A stretch of 64,000 nt of DNA from Apostichopus japonicus (Eukaryota > Echinodermata > Holothuroidea > Aspidochirotida > Stichopodidae), in NCBI RefSeq assembly GCF_037975245.1, contig NC_092575.1, positions 10,324,001-10,388,000 on the forward strand. The letters run 5' to 3'. Every line of letters starts with the position of its first letter. Within the stretch, counting starts at the first letter, position 1. The translations under genes were made by a program, and so were the position numbers. The notes under the pieces are model-generated. The model was not told where the DNA came from and did no database searches. It worked only from the letters and a program-made list of their open reading frames with translations. Positions 57,501 through 62,800 of the stretch are shown here, piece after piece.

Positions 57501-58199
57501 TGAACCATGACTATTTCTACAAATTGAATATGCAGAAAATACACATAATTTTAAATGAAAAGAACCTTTCGATTGAATTACATTAAACAACAGAGGAGTC
57601 AATCACAACAACCACAAATGCTGTTATTGATGGATCAAATTTGATTGAATGCAAAACAATAATTTATGTAGTATTACCTAACAATACCATACACACCTTA
57701 TTTAAACTCTGACATTTCCAAATGTATAACAAACTTAACAGGTGAATTCTCAGCATTGCATGAACAAACAAAGTTTGCAAACCTTGAACCTACTTTTTAC
57801 TTCTACAATAAAATGTTTTTTCCCTGAAACCCTTTATATTTTAGACATTGATTCTCTCATCTAAATAGTTGATATTTTCAGGTATTTGAAGTCCACTATT
57901 ACCTTCTTTATCAAGAACATTGTATCTCTTTTCTCTCACACTTTTCAGTTATGCATTGCTGAACCCTTGTGTCATTGCGAGATTGGAGTCTACCTTCACA
58001 TTCAGTTTTGTTCACATACCTTGATTGATGTTAACACTAGTGTGTGCACACTCATTGCTCTGGCGAATCCAAAGTCACAAAGTTTGACGACTCCTCCTTT
58101 ACCAAGGAGGATATTCTGTGGTTTCATGTCTCGATGGAGAATCCTGTGAGAGTGAAGGTAGTACAATGCTGATACCAGCTCACAAGCAATCACTTGGAC
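24202..58199 (-). CDS. STK36: STK36 (Fused-type serine/threonine kinase), 27 exons, N-terminus beyond the right edge
   Basis: Homologue of Drosophila Fused and vertebrate STK36, a kinase linked to Hedgehog signalling and, in vertebrates, to the central-pair apparatus of motile cilia. Minus-strand exons from 58199 down to 24202 join in phase throughout with GT-AG borders: 1205 codons plus TGA. Human STK36 has 1315 residues with about 99 before the first exon seen here, so length agrees. The first two exons carry catalytic HRD ([12 protein letters not shown]), DFG (LCDFGFAR), a MAPE activation-segment motif and [11 protein letters not shown]. Next come the kinase C-lobe ([14 protein letters not shown]), a lysine-rich linker, an acidic DSEDEW segment, and a long ARM/HEAT-like helical region with [27 protein letters not shown] and GALGNL. 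The N-lobe (Gly-rich loop, VAxK lysine) was not found up to 64000. An 8 kb retrotransposon sits in the intron 33106-42055. Confidence 0.95.
24517..24551. repeat. (ATA)n microsatellite
   Basis: An uninterrupted run of ATA triplets in the last STK36 intron. A (CA)n run lies nearby at about 24698-24710. Confidence 0.9.
25854..25950 (-). CDS. STK36: STK36 penultimate exon
   Basis: Encodes [20 protein letters not shown] and then [12 protein letters not shown], an ARM-like helix pair. Donor GTAAGT, phase 1 in and phase 0 out. Confidence 0.92.
26106..26404. mobile_element. hAT MITE, 299 bp, in a STK36 intron
   Basis: Ends CAGGGTTTCCCTAAC and GTTAGGGAACCCCTG are inverted with one mismatch. They are flanked by a perfect 8-bp duplication GTCTAAAC (26098-26105 and 26405-26412). 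The termini resemble the Charlie-type hAT consensus. No transposase is encoded. Confidence 0.9.
26681..26753 (-). CDS. STK36: STK36 exon: [13 protein letters not shown]-like segment
   Basis: 73 bp after TTCTGTAG (minus strand). Encodes [20 protein letters not shown] and APD. Donor GTGAGT. Human counterpart is SALGNLGPEG. Confidence 0.92.
27021..27390. repeat. G-rich 46-bp minisatellite next to a STK36 splice donor
   Basis: Eight imperfect copies of a roughly 46-bp unit carry GATTACTAGGGGTCGGAGG, then GAGGGAGGTCCATGGGTG and a GATACTTATC-like spacer. The G-runs (GGGG, GG, GGG, GGG) could form G-quadruplexes on the plus strand. The array ends about 20 bp from the donor of the exon at 27410-27539. 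Confidence 0.92.
27410..27539 (-). CDS. STK36: STK36 exon: [12 protein letters not shown] segment
   Basis: Encodes [20 protein letters not shown] onward, matching human [14 protein letters not shown]. Donor CAG|GTAAGA, phase 0 in and phase 1 out. Confidence 0.94.
27845..29051 (+). mobile_element. PIF/Harbinger-derived DNA transposon, decayed
   Basis: Long inverted termini share GTCACATCTCACCGGATTGC (starting near 27850, and its complement ending near 29045). The interior is saturated with CCGTT/AACGG motifs. In the middle is a broken gene whose product resembles the N-terminus of Harbinger transposases (28441-28740). TTAA lies at the right flank and a related TAAA at the left, which would suit a TTA/TAA target, but the duplication is not clean. 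The element is in a STK36 intron. Confidence 0.65.
28441..28740 (+). pseudogene. Frameshifted Harbinger transposase N-terminal remnant
   Basis: Three pieces in different frames read in order: an ATG-led [12 protein letters not shown] (28441); a basic region with [11 protein letters not shown] and [19 protein letters not shown] (28475-28681); then [12 protein letters not shown] in another frame (about 28668-28715). This order (basic WxxxLL-RRxFG-LxxEL-FxNFxRMPP) is typical of the start of PIF/Harbinger DDE transposases. At least two frameshifts and loss of the catalytic domain make it non-functional. Confidence 0.7.
29052..29988. other. STK36 intron sequence with a short hairpin
   Basis: No gene was seen. 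At 29372-29400 GGGGCGGTCAGT pairs with ACTGTCCGCCCC around a 5-base loop, with one T-T mismatch. Nearby CAGTCATTG and TCAGTCATTGG repeats suggest an unidentified old element. Confidence 0.4.
29989..30173 (-). CDS. STK36: STK36 exon: [19 protein letters not shown] segment
   Basis: Encodes an ARM-like unit ending SNDDADVRK, matching human [21 protein letters not shown] and DKDPVVR. Phase 1 in, phase 0 out; donor GTTTGT. Confidence 0.93.
30660..30801 (-). CDS. STK36: STK36 exon: [20 protein letters not shown] segment
   Basis: Follows ATGCTTAG (minus strand). Encodes helices ending KKAVAGEK; donor GTAATT is weaker than most in this gene. Phase 0 in, phase 1 out. Confidence 0.88.
31529..31808 (-). 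CDS. STK36: STK36 exon: [11 protein letters not shown] segment
   Basis: The longest internal exon (280 bp). Encodes [20 protein letters not shown], then [15 protein letters not shown], matching human [18 protein letters not shown], through [12 protein letters not shown]. Phase 2 in, phase 0 out; donor GTGAGT. Confidence 0.95.
32145..32211. repeat. (AAAT)n/(TA)n microsatellite
   Basis: Runs of AAAT on both sides of a short TATATA core, in a STK36 intron. Confidence 0.9.
32439..32542 (-). CDS. STK36: STK36 exon: [20 protein letters not shown] segment
   Basis: Begins after TTACCAG. Encodes a helix ending FLEALGDW/C, with donor TG|GTTAGT in phase 2. It corresponds to human [20 protein letters not shown]. 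Confidence 0.9.
32928..33105 (-). CDS. STK36: STK36 exon just 3' of the retrotransposon-bearing intron
   Basis: Encodes [20 protein letters not shown], a short acidic/basic loop ([11 protein letters not shown]), then [20 protein letters not shown]. Human equivalent is DWTLISPQGMAALLSLAM. Donor ATG|GTAAGT. Confidence 0.93.
33842..33846. repeat. Target-site duplication, left copy (ATCAC)
   Basis: The 5-bp ATCAC immediately before the left LTR is repeated at 41791-41795 immediately after the right LTR, as expected of an LTR-retrotransposon integrase. Confidence 0.9.
33847..35538 (+). repeat. 5' LTR
   Basis: Starts TGTCACGCCTGC and ends TTACTTGTGACA; the outer TGTCAC...GTGACA forms a 6-bp terminal inverted repeat. 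A TATATAA box lies at 34095-34101 and AATAAA at 35409-35414, plausible promoter and poly(A) signals. Internal repeats: a 20-bp tandem duplication at 34201-34240, and about six tandem copies of an (A)ATCTAAGCGATAGAGAAGA unit at about 35166-35280. Confidence 0.95.
34095..34101 (+). promoter_or_regulatory. LTR TATA box
   Basis: TATATAA in the U3-like part of the 5' LTR, about 250 bp into it. The same box is at 40347 in the 3' LTR. It is the best candidate for the element's promoter. Confidence 0.5.
35541..35560 (+). other. Probable primer-binding site
   Basis: Shortly after the 5' LTR is TTTGGTGGAAGTGCAGGG, positioned and shaped like a tRNA primer-binding site (TGGnnnnAAGTGnnGG). The tRNA was not identified. 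Confidence 0.4.
35793..37412 (+). CDS. Gag and aspartic protease polyprotein
   Basis: Starts at the ATG of [15 protein letters not shown]; the frame is open 46 codons further upstream, but that stretch looks non-coding. Residues about 75-230 resemble the retrotransposon Gag domain ([29 protein letters not shown]). A CX2CX4HX4C zinc knuckle, [14 protein letters not shown] (from 36614), binds nucleic acid. The protease active-site triad is DTG in [11 protein letters not shown] (36906-36914), with YDVILGN further on. TGA at 37410-37412 lies inside the open frame that encodes integrase, shifted by -1. Confidence 0.92.
   Translation: MSFQEFVELGKTLGFEGKDLNEFAETKSNGAREERVLEREHARELKELELRIAEENATRHSVSSSSVQEFYRKRPDLPAFDEKCDDIDSYLRRFERFMTSLEIPKTQWAVLLSSVLTGKALSVYSRLPDEHVKDYDRLKSSLLRKYDLNGEGFRRKFRYSRPEGGETYLQFVERMKGFLTRWVELTNTTKSYEGLCGLMLKEQLFNGFNRDLGVFVKERQPKSLEDVAKLADQYIEAHGKNWGKKVDKRPAAVNAKSSQAEQNDQSKDWAKSKRCYTCNEYGHVSRDCRAQRNNPPRGRGNFERAAGCENPNAQDKQNSKKRDESAGACQAHRGHEPMGAQNLPVISAVCVNENMPVMEGLLEGHRTMVLRDTGCSRVVVRRKFVDESKFTGENRRCVLLDGTIRDVPVARVLLDSPFYVGEVEALVMNSPIYDVILGNIEGVRGSIDPNPKWQPSSRLQAEESLSESISGAVQTRGQKAKRERPLSPLKTSGKFFENGLTREDLSKEQREEAEFLKFFSDAKEAKVRLQEVVMKLLSK
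37361..38560 (+). CDS. Integrase (INT), upstream of RT
   Basis: This frame is open from 37361, overlaps the end of gag-PR and has no ATG until codon 96 from 37409, so translation by -1 frameshifting from gag is likely. An HHCC zinc finger is present ([13 protein letters not shown] ... CASCDIC). The DDE core shows D in VAIDLVGP, D in LTDMGTQF and E in [19 protein letters not shown]-type module (WRGPYSVL) lies near the C-terminus. It ends at TAG 38558-38560. Its position before RT, instead of after RNase H, defines the unusual element architecture. Confidence 0.92.
   Translation, partial: RGQSQITRGGNETSFEVKNAVLFRRFTSPRVENGKLFKQIVVPKRYRQNVLSIAHDSPLSGHLGAKKTQDRVASNFYWPGIQGDVKRFCASCDICQKTVSKGRVGKAPLGRMPLIDTPFQRVAIDLVGPIAPITDRGNRYILTLVDYATRFPEAIALSGISTECVAEALLEIFSRVGIPAEILTDMGTQFTSELMKEISRLLQIKQLTTTPYHPMCNGLVERFNGTLKRMLKRMCAERPKDWDRFLPALLFAYREVPQESLAFSPFELLYGRTVRGPMTILRELWSGEVDEEEVKTTYQYILDLRERLDETCKLARDELAKSSARYKKYYDSKTKDRRFKAGDKVLILLPTDSNKLTMQWRGPYSVLAKICVNDYRIDVQGKVKTFHANLLKSMFQETQ
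38527..39273 (+). pseudogene. Reverse transcriptase, truncated by an in-frame TGA
   Basis: Frame -1 relative to INT, open from 38527, with no ATG until well inside the domain. The RT motifs are intact up to the catalytic box: [40 protein letters not shown] and [11 protein letters not shown]. The next codon is TGA (39271-39273), immediately after the YIDD box, and the same frame then continues into the thumb and RNase H. This copy therefore cannot make a full RT-RH protein unless the stop is read through. Confidence 0.9.
39274..40044 (+). pseudogene. RT thumb, connection and RNase H portion downstream of the stop
   Basis: In the same frame as RT. Contains [11 protein letters not shown] and [12 protein letters not shown] of the RT thumb/connection. 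RNase H-like motifs follow: [13 protein letters not shown] (first Asp), [17 protein letters not shown] (Glu) and [11 protein letters not shown] (Asp). It ends in TAG at 40042-40044, about 55 bp before the 3' LTR. There is no envelope gene. Confidence 0.9.
40087..40098 (+). other. Polypurine tract
   Basis: AGGAGGGGGTGG directly abuts the 3' LTR, the usual place for plus-strand priming in reverse transcription. Confidence 0.85.
40099..41790 (+). repeat. 3' LTR
   Basis: Same length and sequence as the 5' LTR apart from T at 41270 for A at 35018; no other difference was found by eye. The internal 20-bp repeats and TATA box (40347) are also present. It is followed by the right target duplication ATCAC (41791-41795). 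Confidence 0.95.
42056..42150 (-). CDS. STK36: STK36 exon just 5' of the retrotransposon-bearing intron
   Basis: Encodes [20 protein letters not shown], then [11 protein letters not shown]. The donor AG|GTATAT joins the exon at 33105 to give MMARVLQTVG. Human counterpart is GSCGFYDGLLILLLQLL. Confidence 0.92.
42658..42723 (-). repeat. tRNA-like sequence (SINE head or tRNA pseudogene)
   Basis: On the minus strand GGCTGGATAGCTCTGTTGGT has a good A-box, and AGGGCTTGTAATCCT mimics an anticodon arm (TGT). The B-box region (CTGCTATGAATCC) is degraded and the acceptor end is lost. Confidence 0.45.
42860..42970 (-). CDS. STK36: STK36 exon: [20 protein letters not shown] segment
   Basis: A 37-codon phase-0 exon ending ALTDLTQ; acceptor CTGACAG, donor GTATCC. 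Confidence 0.92.
43967..44030 (-). CDS. STK36: STK36 exon: [20 protein letters not shown] segment
   Basis: A 64-bp exon after ATCTCATCAG; phase 2 in, phase 0 out; donor GTAAGT. Human counterpart is SHVVSLVSAAACLLGQL. Confidence 0.9.
44546..44854 (+). mobile_element. tRNA-derived SINE, antisense in a STK36 intron
   Basis: The tRNA-like head has B-box GGTTCGAGTCC (44600-44610). A body containing CCTTGGGAAAGGCACTTTAT follows; this resembles a central motif common to several marine-animal SINE families. It ends in a (TTA)n tail at about 44841-44854, about 7 bp from the donor of the STK36 exon at 44862-44956. Confidence 0.8.
44862..44956 (-). CDS. STK36: STK36 exon: [20 protein letters not shown] segment
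   Basis: Phase 0 in; ends CCGAT|GTAAGT in phase 2. A SINE tail begins just after the donor hexamer. Confidence 0.92.
45562..45660 (-). CDS. STK36: STK36 exon: [20 protein letters not shown] segment
   Basis: 33 codons ending IMLLLLQGK, aligned to human VLYSCCLVSEGL and SLFMLIQGK. Donor GTTTGT. Confidence 0.93.
47067..47168 (-). CDS. STK36: STK36 exon: [20 protein letters not shown] segment
   Basis: 34 codons in phase 0, donor AAG|GTAAGA. Precedes the exon at 45660. Confidence 0.92.
47363..47425 (-). repeat. tRNA-like fragment with B-box
   Basis: On the minus strand a perfect B-box, GGTTCGAATCC (47368-47378), is preceded by CGGTTACAAGCCCAGAGAAC. The A-box half is poorly preserved. Probably a SINE head in a STK36 intron. 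Confidence 0.45.
47885..48012 (-). CDS. STK36: STK36 exon: [20 protein letters not shown] segment
   Basis: Encodes [15 protein letters not shown] onward to LEGKTK. Human counterpart is DCWDAKEQVCWHLANQL. Phase 1 in, phase 0 out. Confidence 0.93.
48681..48831 (-). CDS. STK36: STK36 exon: [20 protein letters not shown] segment
   Basis: Aligned with human [20 protein letters not shown]. Ends LKKLSG, donor GTAAAT, phase 0 in and phase 1 out. Confidence 0.93.
50002..50107 (-). CDS. STK36: STK36 exon: [20 protein letters not shown] segment
   Basis: Follows GTATTTCAG; ends LRTQAIY with donor GTGAGA. Phase 2 in, phase 0 out. Confidence 0.92.
50589..50680 (-). CDS. STK36: STK36 exon: [20 protein letters not shown] segment
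   Basis: Aligned to human [20 protein letters not shown]. Acceptor TACTGCTAG, donor AG|GTTAGT. Confidence 0.92.
51264..51363 (-). CDS. STK36: STK36 exon: [20 protein letters not shown] segment
   Basis: Joins the previous exon through a split Gly codon. Human counterpart is LYSFCREAGLPGLLLSLL. Donor AAG|GTAAAC. Confidence 0.92.
52266..52489 (-). CDS. STK36: STK36 exon: acidic DSEDEW and first helical repeats
   Basis: Encodes [14 protein letters not shown], matching human EEPDSDNEWQHLLE, then [15 protein letters not shown], matching human GGQILKGILEGASHI. It joins the exon ending at 53418 in phase 0 from the acceptor at 52490-52491. A second AG 7 nt further in (exon start 52482) is a possible alternative. 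Donor GG|GTAAAG. Confidence 0.93.
53418..53657 (-). CDS. STK36: STK36 exon: lysine-rich linker
   Basis: 80 codons between kinase and helical region, rich in Lys, Pro, Glu and Ser ([26 protein letters not shown]), ending LRDEE. Likely disordered; such linkers are poorly conserved in STK36. Donor GAG|GTAGGC. Confidence 0.85.
54237..54608. repeat. Tandem duplication of about 175 bp including an exon end and splice donor
   Basis: Two copies (about 54237-54415 and 54430-54608) share long stretches such as GATGGACGTGTCTTCCAGTT and TAGCTTCATACTATTACCTG. The right copy contains the last 32 coding bases and the donor of the STK36 exon 54577-54740; the left copy carries a decayed version. Copies differ by a few substitutions and small indels. 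Confidence 0.9.
54577..54740 (-). CDS. STK36: STK36 exon: post-kinase linker
   Basis: Encodes [20 protein letters not shown], then [20 protein letters not shown] and [14 protein letters not shown]. Phase 1 in, phase 0 out; donor CAG|GTAATA. Confidence 0.87.
55350..55443 (-). CDS. STK36: STK36 exon: kinase C-lobe end
   Basis: Encodes [20 protein letters not shown], then [11 protein letters not shown]. The invariant Arg of subdomain XI is present (QRLSW). Human counterpart is FLQGLLTKDPRQRLSW. Confidence 0.95.
55660..55917. repeat. Unclassified dispersed-repeat candidate
   Basis: Contains ATTTATATAGCGCATAATCC and TTCTGTGCGCTTTACAATTA, a pair of GCGC motifs of a type often seen in marine-invertebrate interspersed repeats, and a GC-rich tail. 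Its GC content differs from the surrounding intron. No terminal repeats or target duplication were found. Confidence 0.4.
55934..55975 (-). CDS. STK36: STK36 exon: 42-bp kinase exon
   Basis: Encodes [14 protein letters not shown], between CTGCACAG and GTAGGT. Human counterpart is DPVRWPSTISPCFK. Confidence 0.95.
56768..56926 (-). CDS. STK36: STK36 exon: activation segment and kinase subdomains VIII-IX
   Basis: Encodes [20 protein letters not shown], then [20 protein letters not shown] and [14 protein letters not shown] and the DLWSLG aspartate are present. 53 codons, same as human. Confidence 0.97.
58020..58199 (-). CDS. STK36: STK36 exon: catalytic loop and DFG (kinase subdomains VIb-VII)
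   Basis: Encodes [20 protein letters not shown], then [20 protein letters not shown] and [20 protein letters not shown]. Catalytic Asp in HRD, Asn in KPQN and metal-binding Asp in DFG are all present, so the enzyme should be active. It is the 5'-most exon found in the window. Confidence 0.97.
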
Positions 58200-59373
58200 C
58201 TGGGTAGAGCAGAAATGGGATTGCTATTGTTATTCTACTTCAACAATAACAACAACAAGAAACCAATAAAGGATATTCTTAAATGGTAAAAATCAAACAA
58301 TTGAACAAACAAGATATTTAAAGGCACACTCTCAGCTAGGAAATTGCTAAAATCAAAAATCTTGTCTCAACGTATTCCCCGATTAAAAAATAAAAACAAT
58401 GCTGCCCTCTTCTCACAGCGGCAACATATTCATTTCTTTAATATGGCATTCCCATCCTTAGCTATAAACAGCATACGCAAATGGGTACCGTTTCCGCGAA
58501 GGTATCATATTTCCGAGATTCTAATCTGCCTCTCAGTGTTGTGTAACCTATAGGCACACTGTGTAATTGTACTGTGTGCTACTCTAGTTACGCAATTTTT
58601 CGATTTGCTATATGGAACAGTGCATATTGTACTGCTGGGAAAACGCTATACCAGCTCGTAGCAAGCAGGTAGTTATGGAAAGTCATATGGGCCCGTATGA
58701 TCTCGTGCTGCCGATTTTTGTTGGAGAAATTGCTGAAGAAATAAAATGCGAATAGTTTCGTCGTGTAATTCTCTATAAACATGTGACTGAATGTGTGCTG
58801 CTTATGTACTGTTATTTGACGAAACGACTTGCTTCTGGGCTAACGTTCTTCAATACTTGAGTTCAAAATAAAATAAAACAGTGAGCAAACAGCTTATCCA
58901 CTAGAGAGCCTGTGTAGCAAAAACACGCACATAATACAGACAGGTTAATGAGCATGGTGAACACAAAGAGATAGATGTAAGGGGATTAGTAGACAAGGGA
59001 TGGAGAGAAGAATGAAAGATAAAAAACCAACAGGGGAAGAGGATAGGTAGGAGATAAACAGTGGAGGGACAAAGAGAGGATTAAGGGAAGGGGTAGGGAA
59101 TAAACTGGAGAAGGACAACGAGAAAAGTGTGGAGAACAAAAGGGGTGGAAAAAGCTATGAGAAGAGGAGTAATGGGGGAGGGGGGCAAGGGGAGAATGAG
59201 GGGGAATGAAGAAAAGTTAGTCATGTCCTTCCTGAATGTTGAGCCCATGAGGTTGAATGGTGCGAAGGCGTAGCATCCACAACCTCTCTCTGCTGATTCG
59301 CACTAGCTCAGGACGGCTACCTAAGGATTCAGTCCCCTGGGCCTATAGAGACATGTCATTAATGGTATGGTTG
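58200..59373. other. Probable STK36 5' intron
   Basis: No kinase N-lobe exon was found. Purine-rich simple sequence runs through about 59000-59220. Confidence 0.45.
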
Positions 59374-59880
59374 CATAGCTCCCAACTCTTGAGAAGGCAA
59401 ATGCTGGTCCATGCCACGAATTGCCGTCCTGGGGGAGGGGTATATGGGGGGTGTCTCCCTCCCCTTTTAATTTTTTTTTTGGAATCCTGGTGATGCCTAC
59501 ATGTAAACTGGTGGCACCTAGAAAGGCTTTTGTCACCCACAATTTTCTGAGAAATATGCATTTTTTTGTGTGTAACATCAATAAATTGAGTAGTAGGTGA
59601 TAATTCATTCTTGCCCGTGGCATGAAAATGTTCGCTGCTCGCCCCAATGAATTGAAATATAGCCTAATTTGAGGTTCAAATGATGATGTAAAGGAGGTTT
59701 TATACTCTATTATGCTAAATGCTAAAGAAATGATGGTTGCTAAGTCCAAATTTGATGTAATTTTTTTTATATATACTTGTCAATTACAATGCAGGTTTTT
59801 GGGATGCTTGCGCGGGTCAGGGGCTTTGGGTGTTAGAATGCGGGTCCAACCCGCGAATTGTGGGTCAGTTGGGAGCTCTG
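59374..59880. mobile_element. MITE candidate, 507 bp
   Basis: Inverted ends CATAGCTCCCAACT and AGTTGGGAGCTCTG (one mismatch) are flanked by TGGTTG on both sides (59368-59373 and 59881-59886). The 6-bp flank is shorter than the hAT norm of 8, so family assignment is open. No coding capacity. Confidence 0.5.
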
Positions 59881-62800
59881 TGGTTGGGAAGGTTAAAGTG
59901 TTCTCCAAAAAACCCTAAAAGATGAATGACCTTCGGCACAGGGGTAAACTGGACTCCTCCAGCTGCCTTTACTACATTTTACTGCATTACTACAAACATA
60001 TGGTGGCTTCCACGCCAACTCTCGACCAGAGTATGCTGTTTTGGCCCCAAATAAACCAGATATTCAAATATGGTTACCTTTGGTCAGAGTTTGAAACTGG
60101 TTTTATTACCACCTTCCAGGAAATTTACCTCACTGGGACATTCAGGCATCTTATGCTTTCAATTAGAATGCCTTAGAACAATTTGGAAAGTAAATACCTC
60201 TAGGAACATATTAAATATTCTAGCAATTATAGCATGCTAAATTGGGGACAATACTACATAGCCCACCTTGAAAATATCCTGTAACCTACTCTGGATAAAC
60301 ACTATCTAATATGGAAGAAATGCTTTGGTTAAAGTATGAATATGGTCACTTGAACATTAAGAAATGCAAGTGAGATAGTGGTAAGTTTTCCCTGCTCATG
60401 GTTATTGTATATAGTTGAACTCAATGTAACAACTGTACAGATGCAATCAATGTGTTAAAAATAAAAACATGTTACAATACTGACTTACCTAACTTTAGAA
60501 TAAGCAATACAAACAATAGTAGGGCAGTGTTCCAAATACGGAATGCAAGGACATATACCCAAATAAGGCTAGGAGACACCATGCCTCCATTGTGGAACTT
60601 CTCCATGATACAGTAAGTATAGCAGCTTTACATGCAAAAGAACTTTTGCCAAAACTTCAAAGGACCCTATAATGTCCCCTGCATTTCAAACATCTCCATC
60701 TGCCACTATCTCCATCTGCCACTGGGCCCGACTGGGGTTATCATGTGAGCACTGAATGAACTGTTTATCACTACTAGCTGCAAGTTAGAGTACCTCTTCG
60801 ACACTCTATGACATCACAAAATATGTTATGTTAAATTGATTTCACGCAATACAAAATAAAGACAAGTTATTCTGTACCAACAATAAATAACCCAAGATCA
60901 ATGTCACATTAGAACTACTGGTATGACTGAACAAGCTACAGTAATTAAAAAGATCAGATATTGCTATCATGAAAAGCCAAATAGTGTACAATCAAGTATG
61001 TAGTGAAACCAATATTTCAATCATTTACTTATTTAATATGACACAGTTGTAACTTTGATGACATCAATTATGTAGTTTACTTACACTATGAATGAACATG
61101 CAAATCAATGCTAAATACTACAGAAAGGAGAAGGACACATAACGCACTGAATGCAACAATCAATGTTTGACACCATGGAGAAGATAAATTCTTATGATAC
61201 ATTGCACTAGCTTAGTAACTTCATTTTACTGAGACACCATGTTTGTTGTTGTCTGTTATGGTACAGTTTGTTCAATTGTCTTGAAGCCTTGTGATATCTA
61301 CATTCTGGATACTTGTTACTCCCATTGTCCACTCTTGTGTCCTTGATGTATGGTATTTAAATAAACTGAGAAACTGCTTTGACATCAGCTATTTCAAAAT
61401 TGTCCGTATCCATGTTAACAACGTTCACAATGCAAATCCATAGCTTTTACTGGAGAACAAGAAATATGACAATCATCTTACGTAAAGTAGAGAAGCACAC
61501 ATTAATTAATGAAACAATCCAACACAAATACTTCCAGTTCCAACCCTTATATCTGCTTGCAAAACATCCATCATGCCATAACGCTATGCTGTGCTGTAAT
61601 GTTCCTCTAAAGGATGTTCTGTACATCTGTAATGTGAAATGAAAATGGGAAAAAGACATATTTATGGCATTGTGTGAGGACAGAAGTGTCACAAAGATAT
61701 ACCTGTTCAAATGATTTTCCAAGATATGATTTATTTGATTTTAATTGCAAAAGAGACATTCAGGCTCATAGCCAAGGTAACTGGGTTGGAGCCAGCATAA
61801 GTGTTATGTTTGTTTATTCACTGAGATTGTAACTTGCACTCATTGTAATAACTAAAAATTATTGTTCAAATCTGGGAGAAAGTAGACCCCTTAATGATGC
61901 CCCTAACACGTTAAACTAGAAATATAGCTCACACTCTAAATTTGCCAAAAATGTCAATGTCTTTGCTGATATGAAACTATATGCACATGACAACCTGATC
62001 AGATTACAACTACAGTATAGGCAGTTAAGAGTAACTATCTTTAAGCAGTGCAAGTACTGTACTGTATGTACGAATGATGCCACATCATCATGAAACATAA
62101 AAAGAAAACATAAAGAGAAAAGAATAAATGTGCAATTTTTGAACACAAAATGCTTCAGACAGGTAGGTTGCACATTCTACAAGATTGGTAAATGTCTTTA
62201 TTTTTCAGAGATAAGGAAAAATACTACAGGTACTGTTATCATTAACTTGTGGGGTTTGAACATTTTTGGGGCCCTCACATTTACAGACCTCCAGTGGCTG
62301 TATTAGCACCATATTTAGCACTACATGTCTATGTCATTAATATAACATAATACAATAAATGAATAAATGTGTCCAATGTCCTAAATCTGGTTAGTCATAT
62401 ACAGTCCTACAGTAGTAGACTGCAGACCTAGTTAAAATGTAGACTTATTTACAGCTCATGGAATGGTTACAGTATGTACATCAAAAAATTACCAGTCTCC
62501 ACTGGGGTATAGCTGCTGGAGTGCATTGCTGCATCAGCCTCTGTTGGGCATGGCCTTTCATTGAGGAACTGGTGTTATCTTTTCTGGTTGATCAGTTTGG
62601 ATACCAACCTCTCGAGTTTCTTAATTGGGCACACACCTTCAACTGAAAAAGACAAATAATACCGGGATGTGCAAAGTTAATAATATATCAGAATGCATAC
62701 TGTATGTATGCATAGCAGGGAAGTGCTCATAAATATTTGAGTGCCAGGCAGATTGGGCGGTAGTGTGATCCACACCCTGGGAGAGGGATTTCATGGGTGG

